Positions 1 to 7,456 of a stretch of 48,640 nucleotides of DNA are shown here, piece by piece (positions within the stretch are counted from its first letter, which is position 1; each line of letters opens with the position of its first letter). The translations under genes and the position numbers were made by a program. The DNA lies in contig NZ_AXAU01000032.1 of assembly GCF_000472965.1 (NCBI RefSeq), forward strand, positions 1-48,640. Direction: 5' to 3'. This stretch comes from Bradyrhizobium murdochi. GTDB taxonomy: Bacteria > Pseudomonadota > Alphaproteobacteria > Rhizobiales > Xanthobacteraceae. Under the pieces are notes generated by a model. It had not been told where the DNA came from and did not search any database. It saw only the letters and a list, made by a program, of their open reading frames with translations.

Positions 1-216
1 AGCCTCGGATTTGGTCCGGTTCGCTGCGAAGGCTCTTCGCCAAGTCACCAGCAGAGAACGCGACAGGCCATATCGCCGCGCCGTCGCCGCAACCAGACGT
101 GGCTCGGACAGGCTTTCCAAAACAATCCGCGCCTTCTCCTCCTCAGACCAACGCCGCCGCCGGCCCGTCTCCACCACATCAAGTCGATTCAGCGCACTGA
201 TCGTATGGCTGTCCAT
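1..216 (-). CDS. IS66-family TnpA/OrfA, partial (runs off the window)
   Basis: Small IS66 accessory protein required for transposition, with a helix-turn-helix fold. The protein starts at the ATG at 216-214, 60 bp inside the element end. Visible features are a basic stretch followed by WSEEEKARIV and an HTH segment around AATARRYGLSRSLLVTWRR, the usual OrfA pattern of IS66 and related elements. The C-terminal part lies outside the window. The same protein is encoded by the right copy at 48333-48640. Confidence 0.75.
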   Translation of the reverse strand, partial: MDSHTISALNRLDVVETGRRRRWSEEEKARIVLESLSEPRLVAATARRYGLSRSLLVTWRRAFAANRTKSEA

Positions 217-276
217 ACGTACAGTTCTCAACCATCAGACCAGCCTGCCGCAAGGCGCCTCTCGTCGGAGGCTTAC
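1..276 (-). mobile_element. IS66-type element, left partial copy (inverted relative to the right copy)
   Basis: These bases are the reverse complement of the sequence at 48273-48548, read as essentially identical from the window edge up to position 276. There both copies end in GTAAGC (read from the element's end), the typical start of an IS66-family terminal repeat. The two copies diverge immediately outside this point, which fixes the element boundary. The rest of the element lies beyond the window. Confidence 0.8.
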
Positions 277-610
277 CGCGCAGCGGTCGCCGAGCGAATT
301 GAACGTGATCGAACACCACCCGATGGTCTCGCTGACGCTATCCGGCCGTGAGCTGATGGTCGATGGCAACATCGCCAACGGATTCGCGATGACAGCGTGG
401 CGTTCGCACGAGCGTAGCGGGCATGGGATCGCCGGTGGTCGGGCGGCTGCTCTCGATCATGACGGAGACGGCGCTGACGCGGTGGTCGCATCCGATCTTG
501 ATCGGGTCGAAGTCCGCGCCCAAACCATCAAGCCTCTATTTTGTTCCTCCAGCTATTCGCCTTAAGCGCCGATAGTCACGGCCCCGACACAACAAAATCC
601 GACACTGCCG
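277..610. other. Unassigned stretch next to the IS end, probably decayed coding sequence
   Basis: Short overlapping open frames occur on both strands here. The minus-strand frame near 338-523 (GADFDPIKIGCDH...) has protein-like composition but no start, ribosome site or family that I can recognise. The stretch lies between the IS66 end and the nifA stop codon and is best read as a relic interrupted by the insertion. Confidence 0.35.
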
Positions 611-2434
611 TCAGAAGCGTTTGATCTCGACGCCATATTTCCTCAGGGCGTAGCCAATTTGGCGCGGCGTAAGTCCAAGCAGGCGCGCCGCCTTTGCCTG
701 TACCCAGCCGGATCTTTCCATGGCCGCGATGACACGCTCGCGATCTGCCATCTTCGCACCACCTACAAGGGCTGTGCCGACCGGTGCCAGCGGGGCGAGC
801 TCGCTGCCGAAAGGCGGGATTGATGTAGCAGCGTCGGCCGGCGGCGCGGCCGGCTTAGCGGGCACTGGTCGGATCGGCTCCGACTGCAGCGCCATCTCCT
901 CCGATCCGCTCTTCCACAGCATCGCGGAAAGGCACTGGCCGTGGCAGCAGGCAAAGTCGTCTCTCACGATCGATGGTCCTGGCGTCAGAGTCGCGGTACG
1001 CTGCACGCAATTCTCAAGCTCGCGGACGTTTCCGGGAAAACCGCAGTTCATCAGTACTTCAATCGCACTCGCATCGAAGTTAAGCGTGCGGCCGTTCTCT
1101 CTATTGAAATTCCTGAGAAATTCGGTCGCGAGGAGCGGAATATCACCGCGCCTTTCGCGCAACGGCGGCAGCAGCAAGGGGACCACGCTGATGCGATAAT
1201 AAAGGTCGGCGCGGAACTCGTTCCTTGCCACCGCCTCTTCCAGGTTCTTATTCGTGGCGGCAATCACGCGAACATCGACCTTAATGGTCTGGTTACCGCC
1301 GACGCGCTCGAATTCCTGCTCCTGCAGTACGCGCAACAGCTTTGCCTGGAATGGGGCCGAGATCTCGCCGATCTCGTCCAAAAATAGCGTTCCCTTATCG
1401 GCGAGCTCAAAGCGCCCCTTGCGCGCAGTGAACGCGCTGGTAAAGGCGCCCTTCTCATGACCGAACAATTCGGATTCCAGTACCGTCTCAGGCAGCGCTG
1501 CGCAATTGAGTTTTATGAAGGGCCGCTTGGCGCGCGCCGACCGCTCGTGAATGGCCTTAGCGACCAGCTCCTTTCCGGTACCGGACTCGCCGCGCAACAG
1601 CACCGTGCTGTTTGATTTGGCTACGACCGCGATCTTCTCGAGCAGCCTGCGCAGCGCCGGGCTGTCGCCAATAATCCCCTCGACATGAACCTTCTTGCGC
1701 TCCCGCGCAGGCTGTTTGAGCTCGGTCAATTCCTTTTGCAGCCGATCCTTCTCCGCCATCAGTCGCTCGCGATCACACGCGAACAGGCGGTGCAGCTTCA
1801 CTGTCTGCCCCGCTAGGTTGGCGATCATTGTGAGCAGCCGGACGTCGTAATCGAGCCGGGCGCTAGACGCATTGTCCAGGACGCGGTCGATCGTCAGCGT
1901 GCCCACGACATTCGCGTCGATGCGAATGGGAACGCCGATGAACGACACTCGCGTGTCGTCAGAGGCCCCGAGCACCTCCTTGTCCGCAGCACTAAAGGCG
2001 GGATGCACTGCTACATTTTCGGCGACGAGCGGCTTGTCGGACGCCACGATCTCGTCGATTACCTTCTGCGGCAGGCGCATCCGGAAGCGCTCGTCGCTCC
2101 CTTCGCTCCAGCCGGCGCCCACGGTAATGTCCGGCACGCCATCATCGTGGAACAAAGAGACGATGCCGTGCCGCATCTGCACAAACGATTGCAGAAGATC
2201 GACGACGTTGGCCAGCGTGACTTCTAGCCGGCAGGGTGCGGCGAGTACCTTCGATATTTCGAAGATCCCGATAATCGCGCTCTCGTACAACGGCACATTA
2301 GGGACCGCGTCGTCCGTCTCGGAGTTTGCGTTAGGCCTTTCGCGCACGGAAGGGATATGCAGCATCACGACGTCTCCGTTGTTATGACCATCCTCCCTTT
2401 CATCCTGTTCGGATTTGCGAATATTGTGTTGCAT
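611..2434 (-). CDS. nifA: NifA, sigma-54-dependent activator of nitrogen fixation genes
   Basis: Enhancer-binding protein that activates nif, fix and other genes with -24/-12 promoters under low oxygen. In 607 residues the order is: N-terminal GAF-type domain (about 55-215), a coiled linker (220-245), the AAA+ domain with Walker A GESGTGKE (282-289), a sigma-54 contact loop reading GAFTSA (329-334) and Walker B LFLDEI (350-355), and a C-terminal Fis-type HTH (about 575-600). Four cysteines at 464, 476, 496 and 501 fit the C-X11-C-X19-C-X4-C motif of oxygen-sensitive rhizobial NifA, so no separate NifL is expected. It is the second gene of the fixR-nifA operon, starting 232 bp after the fixR stop. 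The serine in the loop, where most enhancer-binding proteins have glycine, is unusual in general; it may be normal for bradyrhizobia. Confidence 0.97.
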   Translation of the reverse strand: MQHNIRKSEQDEREDGHNNGDVVMLHIPSVRERPNANSETDDAVPNVPLYESAIIGIFEISKVLAAPCRLEVTLANVVDLLQSFVQMRHGIVSLFHDDGVPDITVGAGWSEGSDERFRMRLPQKVIDEIVASDKPLVAENVAVHPAFSAADKEVLGASDDTRVSFIGVPIRIDANVVGTLTIDRVLDNASSARLDYDVRLLTMIANLAGQTVKLHRLFACDRERLMAEKDRLQKELTELKQPARERKKVHVEGIIGDSPALRRLLEKIAVVAKSNSTVLLRGESGTGKELVAKAIHERSARAKRPFIKLNCAALPETVLESELFGHEKGAFTSAFTARKGRFELADKGTLFLDEIGEISAPFQAKLLRVLQEQEFERVGGNQTIKVDVRVIAATNKNLEEAVARNEFRADLYYRISVVPLLLPPLRERRGDIPLLATEFLRNFNRENGRTLNFDASAIEVLMNCGFPGNVRELENCVQRTATLTPGPSIVRDDFACCHGQCLSAMLWKSGSEEMALQSEPIRPVPAKPAAPPADAATSIPPFGSELAPLAPVGTALVGGAKMADRERVIAAMERSGWVQAKAARLLGLTPRQIGYALRKYGVEIKRF

Positions 2435-2490
2435 GTCATCCTCGATCTCGCGCCCATTTTAGGATGACGCAAGAGATAACTTCCTATTAT

Positions 2491-2545
2491 GGCACGATGG
2501 TAAAACTTACAGCGCAATCATCGCGGCACGACGGTAAACTTACAG
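2491..2545. repeat. Two direct repeats of about 21 bp in the fixR-nifA spacer
   Basis: GGCACGATGGTAAAACTTAC at 2491-2510 (continuing AG) recurs at 2525-2545 as GGCACGACGGTAAACTTACAG, with one substitution and one missing A. The repeat period is 34 bp. The repeats lie in the 232-bp gap between fixR and nifA, that is, in the nifA leader of the operon transcript. They could be a protein-binding site or an RNA element; nothing in the sequence decides which. Confidence 0.6.
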
Positions 2546-2666
2546 TGTGCTTTGACTTGCTTATTCTCTGCTCTTCCGAACTCGTCGCGCGCATTCCGTG
2601 GGAACACGAATTCCATTGATGTAGGTCAAATCAGCTGCGACGCTTGTTTCTTGCAGGTACAGTCGA

Positions 2667-3503
2667 TCACAGGTGTTGGCCACCATTGATCGGCACCTCG
2701 GTGCCCGTGATATAGCTTGCCGCATCCGAGCACAGGAAGAAGATGACCTTCGCGACTTCTTCCGGTGTGCCCACTCGGCGCAGTGGGATATTTGGTACAA
2801 GACGCACTTCGGTGTTCGGCGACAAAATGTCGGTCTTGATCTCGCCGGGGGCGATCGCATTCACGCGAATGCCATGCGGTGCATAGTCGTGCGCCATTTC
2901 GCGCGTGAGACACGCGAGCGCAGCTTTCGAGGTCGCATAAGCGGAGCCGGCAAACGGGTGCACCCGGGACCCTGCGATTGAGGTCACGTTAACGATCGAT
3001 CCTGACGCTGCTTTCAGCTCGTCAAACAGGCCTTGCGCGAGCAGGATCGGCGCGACCAGATTGACGTGGAACACCTTCATCCAGGTTTCGACTGACGTCG
3101 TCAACGCCGTCAGTCGTGCGCCATTCGGCGTTTTCGGTGAAATGCCGGCATTGTTGATCAAGCCGTGCAATGGCGCGCCTGCGAGGCGCTCCTTGACCTC
3201 GGCGATGGCGCGCGGGAGCATGCGATGGTTGCTAAGGTCGACCTGGACATGGTTGTCGGCCCCCGACTCCCACGGGCAGCGCCCGCCATCGAACGGTTGG
3301 CGCGCGCAAGAAATGATGCGCCAGCCCGCTTCCGAAAACAGCTTTCCGGTGGCATGACCAATGCCGCGCGACGCGCCGGTTAGCACCAGCGTCTTCTGTT
3401 CTCCCTGCTGGATGCGGACTCTATCTGTGTGAAACGGACAGCCCACGTCGGTCGCCGACGGTGGACTAGCGACCGCTTCGTCGTTTCTCAGATCGAGACT
3501 CAA
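2667..3503 (-). CDS. fixR: FixR, short-chain dehydrogenase/reductase-like protein
   Basis: First gene of the fixR-nifA operon. The 278-residue protein is a classical SDR: an N-terminal extension of about 35 residues, the nucleotide-binding TGASRGIG (42-49), NNAG (117-120), and the catalytic set S175, Y189, K193 (SAYATSK). The substrate is unknown; in Bradyrhizobium the gene is known mainly for its promoter, which drives nifA, and it is dispensable for fixation. Start at the ATG at 3503, about 30 nt downstream of the start site predicted from the -24/-12 element. Confidence 0.93.
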   Translation of the reverse strand: MSLDLRNDEAVASPPSATDVGCPFHTDRVRIQQGEQKTLVLTGASRGIGHATGKLFSEAGWRIISCARQPFDGGRCPWESGADNHVQVDLSNHRMLPRAIAEVKERLAGAPLHGLINNAGISPKTPNGARLTALTTSVETWMKVFHVNLVAPILLAQGLFDELKAASGSIVNVTSIAGSRVHPFAGSAYATSKAALACLTREMAHDYAPHGIRVNAIAPGEIKTDILSPNTEVRLVPNIPLRRVGTPEEVAKVIFFLCSDAASYITGTEVPINGGQHL

Positions 3504-3543
3504 ACGCGCCTCCCAATTCTCTTGCCCTCGCCCGTGAACGCGG

Positions 3544-3559
3544 TGCAGGATTTGGGCCA
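3544..3559 (-). promoter_or_regulatory. -24/-12 (sigma-54) promoter of fixR-nifA
   Basis: On the minus strand this reads TGGCCC-N5-CTGCA, with the diagnostic GG and GC exactly 10 nt apart (consensus TGGCAC-N5-TTGCW). It lies 41 bp upstream of the fixR ATG, so transcription should begin near 3533. It matches the known architecture in which NifA autoactivates the operon through RpoN. Confidence 0.75.
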
Positions 3560-3589
3560 GTGCGATGCAAAGGAACGCTCACGCGTTTT

Positions 3590-3604
3590 GCGGCCCAATG
3601 TCGC
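3590..3604 (-). promoter_or_regulatory. RegR-type binding box upstream of fixR
   Basis: The minus strand reads GCGACATTGGGCCGC, which fits the RegR box as I recall it, GNG(A/G)C(A/G)TTNNGNCGC, at every position. Its centre is about 64 bp upstream of the predicted fixR start site, close to the upstream activating site known near -68 in Bradyrhizobium. It would give the RegS/RegR-dependent basal expression that feeds the NifA loop. Confidence 0.65.
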
Positions 3605-4172
3605 GCTCGCAACAGCTTGGCGGGTTCCCCACATCGAGCGCGTTTGCTTTCGGACAATAGCAAACGCAGGTGCACAAGCCGATTTTCGAGTCTCGCGTAA
3701 CGTGCGCGACACGACCAGTTTGGCTCCGTCTTGCTCCATGGCCCTAATGCGCGCTGGTTTATCGCAAGTATTGTCAATGCGGTCGGGCCAGCTCCGTCAG
3801 CTAAATTGCTGCGCAGATCAGAACCGCCGGCGAATTCGTTAGTTCGCTCTCACACCGTTCGATGCGCTGGAATGAGGTATTGCTGTTGAGCAATCCGCCC
3901 CTCCTCTACCGGCCACGTCATTCCAATTCATCATTTCGTGATCGAACTGGGTCTCACGATAGGCGGCAGCAAGCTCTCCCTTGCAGGCGTTTCTCGACGG
4001 CCTTCCGCCATCGCAGTCCTTCTTGAGCGTGGCGATGGCTCACGGTCGGCTAGCTCGGCTTGCTGCTGCGGCGGCGGAGCTGCCAGGCAGGCATAATCTC
4101 TCATCTCGATCGCGCAATCGACCGCGGCGACGGCCGAAACAGCAATTGACAGTCCTCGCATCAACGGCCGCT
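3605..4172. other. Spacer between the fixR regulatory region and the NEL effector gene
   Basis: No convincing gene is visible. Open frames occur on both strands but lack ribosome sites and recognisable motifs. The minus-strand frame 3931-4176 overlaps the end of the effector gene and starts with a hydrophobic run, but nothing else supports it. Confidence 0.5.
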
Positions 4173-6032
4173 TCACAGCTCGATGCCGTGCTTTGCGAGC
4201 ACTTGGCGCGTTAGCACACCCTTGATCTCGCTGGCGATTTCGTTGCGGGTCTGGGCTCCGAGCTCCCGCTCGGCATCGGGGTCGCCTGTCAGGCCATGCT
4301 CGGCAAGACGCTGGTTCAAGCGAGTTTGAAACTCCTCGCCCATCGCATCGATGAGCCGCTCCTGCATCGTTGCATGATCTTCGGGGGCGATGCGTCTCAA
4401 CACGCTATCCCAAGGTTGCCAGCCCCTTGCCAGATAGTCCGCGAATCCCGTCGCCTCTTGGTCCCGCACCGTCGTCGCGGCCCTGGCAACGTCGTCTTCT
4501 GTCACGTGAGAGATGTTCAAGAAGCGCATGTCTGGGGCGACGTGCCGCAGCTCCAGGGGGTCGCGCAGCTGGGTCTGGTAGGCAAGATAGACCTCAATCT
4601 CGTCGATGTCGGCGTCCGGATCGGCACGGCGGAGCGAGTTGACCGTCTCGCGCGCGATCCCGTCCAGCGCCCTCAAGCGGAACATCACACGGCCGCGCTG
4701 AAGCAGTTCGTCGAGCCGCCTGTCATAGGCTCCGTCCTCGACATCAGCGTTCAGGCGTGCGGTCTGCATGCCGTTCCAGGCCAAAGTAATGCGATCCTCG
4801 CACCTCTCGCTCGCTCCCAACGCCGCGGCGAAGTACTGCTCGCGCAATCGCGGCCTGACCGCCGCCTGCCGCAGATCCTCGGCCACCGCCTGCCGGAACG
4901 CGTCATTGCCATAGTTCACCGTGCCACGGAGCCTGTCGAGGAAGCGTGCGTAGTCCTGAGCACCTGGCTCTTCGGCGAAGCGCTGCCAGGCGGCCACTGT
5001 CTCAGTGTCGCCCTCGAGCCAGTGCGCGACAACCTCGTGCAGGGCCTGCGGCTCGACTTGCACCGCTCCCTCGGCCATAGACAAAAAGATCTGCGGGCCG
5101 GCATAGTCCCCGGCATGCATGGCTGTCGCCAGGTTGGTCAGTACCCCCTCGGGCAGCGGATTATTCTCCAGATCAACGCTGGACTCACGGCCCAGCTGCG
5201 TCCGCAAGGTCTCTGGCACGCTGGTCAGCTGGTTGTTGCTGGCGCCGAGCCATAGGAGCTCGGCGGGGATCGTCTCGGGCAGGCTAGTCAGCTGGTTGTG
5301 GCTAGCGCTGAGCCATTCGAGCTCAGCCGGGAGGGGCTCGGGCAGATTGGTCAGCTGATTGTAGTCGACGTTCAGGCGCTGGAGCCCGGCTGGAAGGTCG
5401 GGCAGACTGGTCAGCCGGTTGCCGCTGGCGTCGAGCTCCTGAAGCGTTGCCGGAAGAGTATCGGGCAGACTGGTCAGCTGATTGTTGTCGACCCTCAAGC
5501 GCCGGAGCCCGAGCGGCAGGTCTGCAGGCAGGCTGGTCAGCCCGTTGCCGATGGCGTAGAGCCGCCGAAGCCCGGCCGGAAGGTCGGGCAAGCTGGTCAG
5601 CCGATTGTTGCTGGCGCGGAGCCGCTGGAGATCGGCTGGAAGGTCGGGCAGGCTGGTCAGCTGATTGTTGTCGACGTTCAGGCGCCGGAGCTCGGGCGGT
5701 AGGGGAGCGGACAGGGCGGTCAGGGACAGGGACGACAGATCCAGCGGCTCATCGACATCGCCCGCCTCCCGCCAAGCCCTCGTTCGACTTACCGCCTCTT
5801 GCCGATTCTCGTCTTCGCCCTGCCCCTCTTCGGCAGCCCGGCCCGTCAGGACCTGGTCCTGCGACGAGGCGGGGTCGGCGGCGGACGCCTCCGCCTCGGT
5901 CAAGGCCTCGACCCACTGCGCCGCGGCCGGGGACCCTGGTTCGGAGGTTTCTGATTCGGAAGTCTCGGAAGGAGTGCCAGCGCCAAGCTGGGCCCGTTCT
6001 GCATTCATCGATGCCGTCTCCTCGGTAGCCAA
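4173..6032 (-). CDS. LRR-NEL type III effector, NopM-like E3 ubiquitin ligase
   Basis: Probable secreted effector that would ubiquitinate host proteins inside the plant cell. The 619-residue protein has a Ser/Glu/Ala-rich N-terminus without a Sec signal (1-95), about eight to nine leucine-rich repeats of the bacterial 20-residue type (LxxLxASNNQLTSLPDLPA, about 95-280), then a helical NEL domain (about 300-619). The NEL active-site cysteine is visible as C411 in the C-E-D motif (SERCEDR), with the conserved D413. This is the IpaH/SspH architecture; in rhizobia the matching family is NopM (y4fR). A good tts box is not visible upstream, only a degenerate inverted-repeat sequence about 20-45 bp before the start. 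Several bradyrhizobial paralogues exist, so no finer name is given. Confidence 0.88.
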   Translation of the reverse strand: MATEETASMNAERAQLGAGTPSETSESETSEPGSPAAAQWVEALTEAEASAADPASSQDQVLTGRAAEEGQGEDENRQEAVSRTRAWREAGDVDEPLDLSSLSLTALSAPLPPELRRLNVDNNQLTSLPDLPADLQRLRASNNRLTSLPDLPAGLRRLYAIGNGLTSLPADLPLGLRRLRVDNNQLTSLPDTLPATLQELDASGNRLTSLPDLPAGLQRLNVDYNQLTNLPEPLPAELEWLSASHNQLTSLPETIPAELLWLGASNNQLTSVPETLRTQLGRESSVDLENNPLPEGVLTNLATAMHAGDYAGPQIFLSMAEGAVQVEPQALHEVVAHWLEGDTETVAAWQRFAEEPGAQDYARFLDRLRGTVNYGNDAFRQAVAEDLRQAAVRPRLREQYFAAALGASERCEDRITLAWNGMQTARLNADVEDGAYDRRLDELLQRGRVMFRLRALDGIARETVNSLRRADPDADIDEIEVYLAYQTQLRDPLELRHVAPDMRFLNISHVTEDDVARAATTVRDQEATGFADYLARGWQPWDSVLRRIAPEDHATMQERLIDAMGEEFQTRLNQRLAEHGLTGDPDAERELGAQTRNEIASEIKGVLTRQVLAKHGIEL

Positions 6033-6419
6033 ATGAAGGGAATGCGCCGGAGCCGTGCTTCTCGAAGCCGCTAGCTCTCACCAGGGATGGTGATCGCCGA
6101 CTAACGAGGAAGCAGGCGATCACGGAGCGCGGTTGCAACCACAGAACCGCCGAACACGCTGCGCCATTCGCCCACAGGGCAGTTGCAGCAAGACCAGTAC
6201 GTCCGGACGGAATCGACGGTTAACGAAAGGGTTCAGGGTTGTTTCGTTAGGGCAATACATCCCCCTCTCCTCTGCAGCAGATCAAGCCGGACATCGCAGT
6301 CCAGATAGACAGTATCTCAATGCTATAAGACTTACCTGTCCAAAAACTGACGAGTTTCGGAAGCTCATAATGCGCCGGTGCAGGCCCATCGACTCTCGAA
6401 GCTACAGCGTCAATGGGGT
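6033..6419. other. Spacer upstream of the NEL effector
   Basis: No gene is seen. A minus-strand sequence near 6050-6075 contains CTTCGAGAAGC, vaguely like a tts box but with indels. On the plus strand TTTCGGAAGCT near 6356-6366 matches only the second half of a tts box. Neither is convincing. Confidence 0.4.
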
Positions 6420-6705
6420 CTACTGAAGAAAAACTGGTGACGGTCTGGCGTTCGGGACGCCTTTCGCGTAAATCCGCGCACACTCGTCGTCTTGGCTACA
6501 GCCTGCTCCGCAAACAGCTCGTCTTTAGTGGCGCCAATTTCCAGCTCTTCGAAGGTCAGCGTCAAATGGGTCGATCAGCCGCGATGATCGCTCCAGATGG
6601 CCGTAGATGTGGCGCTCGAGCTTGGCGATCCTAAACTTCTGATGGGCGATCAGCGCTTCGTCTTCCGAGGCTTTTGCACGGGCAAACGCGAGCGGCGCCC
6701 AATAC
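6420..6705 (-). pseudogene. IS66-family TnpC transposase relic
   Basis: Minus-strand translation in two frames recovers the N-terminal pattern of IS66 TnpC: LIAHQKFRIAKLERHIYG followed, after a frameshift, by TKDELFAEQAVAKTTSVRG and FTRKASRT. Intact proteins of the family have the coiled-coil 'LKLQIEKLRRELYG' region and an 'AAAKTTTVRGFTRKRP' segment at these places. The DDE domain is absent. The relic lies directly in front of the nod box at 6869 and may mark the insertion that brought or trimmed that region. Confidence 0.65.
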
Positions 6706-6868
6706 CTTCACCAGCATTCGCATATGACCTCAAAGCTAGACTTAAGGACTTAAGGTCAGATCCTCAGATCCTCACAAAGACAACCGAACTTCACAAAGCG
6801 GCCGCCACCGAAGCGAGCGCGATGAGCAGATTTAGATGATCGAGGCCCTGAACGCGTGATCCGGACTT

Positions 6869-6916
6869 ATCCAGCGCGTGGATGCATTCCATCAAACAAT
6901 CGATTTTAACAATTGG
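6869..6916 (+). promoter_or_regulatory. nod box upstream of the sulfotransferase gene
   Basis: A 48-bp nod box reading ATCCAGCGCGTGGATGC, then ATTCCATCAAACAATCG, then ATTTTAACAATTGG. It has the conserved ATCC...GGAT arm, the central spacing and the CAATCGATTTTA(C)CAAT half. It is the NodD binding site and makes the downstream gene part of the flavonoid-induced regulon. It is paralogous to the box at 20191-20238. Confidence 0.9.
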
Positions 6917-7365
6917 AAGAAACGGATAGCAAAAAGTCAGTTGGAGAAATTGAATTCAGGCATCCAGAATGGCTATCGATCTTTACCGCGGCTCTGAGAA
7001 GATTTCTCAGGTGCAGGGGCGAGCATCAATCGAGGCGCATGCCCATTGCGGCCACCTTCGCCGGCGGCCACGCAAGCTGCACCGCGCCGGCTCAACGCGA
7101 CAAGCGCCCCCCGCGTCGCAAGCACTTGCCTCCGATAAACCTCCGTATAGCTGTTCCAACCTTTTTTGTATCACCCGCCTATCTACGTACAATTGAACCA
7201 ACTCTCGACGTCGTCTTTGCTTTGCGAGCAATCAGGAGCTGCCGATTGCAGGTGCCAAATGCTTCTGCGATCCGGCCAAATGGATCGAATTCCATAGCTC
7301 CCAGATCATGCGGAAGACGCAGGCGAAGTCCTCCTCATGTCACGATGCTGCGCACGCGGTCACAT
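6917..7365 (+). repeat. Diverged duplicate of the nodA-operon leader, behind the nod box
   Basis: From the nod box to about 7365 this sequence aligns with the reverse complement of about 20190-19730, the leader of the nodA operon. Shared blocks include TCAGGAGCTGCCGATTG (here 7231-7247), GCGCATG(C/T)CCATTG, GATAAAC(C/G)T and CGGCCAAAT. Frames translated from the two copies also agree (for example RSCRLQVPNA versus RSCRLKAPNA), but the reading frame is broken relative to start codons. It looks like a leader recruited together with its nod box, not a working gene. Confidence 0.75.
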
Positions 7366-7456
7366 GTGGAACAGCACGGCTGCCGTTATTTCTTTCAACG
7401 GGACAAAGGGAGGCTCGGGCGGCCGCTCGCGTCGTCCAAGCATAAGGGGTGGAATC

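Noticed and set aside
4296..5255. Long plus-strand open frame inside the effector gene
   Set aside because: It is antisense to the LRR-NEL gene; the repeated Leu-rich codons keep the other strand open. No ribosome site or family.
6048..6076. Possible minus-strand tts box before the NEL effector
   Set aside because: CTTCGAGAAGC needs indels to fit the consensus and lies only about 20 bp from the start codon, too close for a TtsI-dependent promoter.
6345..6370. Possible plus-strand tts box (TTTCGGAAGCT)
   Set aside because: Only the second half matches; the GTCAGCTT half is absent and no gene with effector features follows.
7337..7456. Upstream start for the sulfotransferase
   Set aside because: This extension lies in the duplicated leader, is low in complexity (SRCCARGH...), and the ATG at 7457 has a better ribosome site and begins right before the conserved loop.
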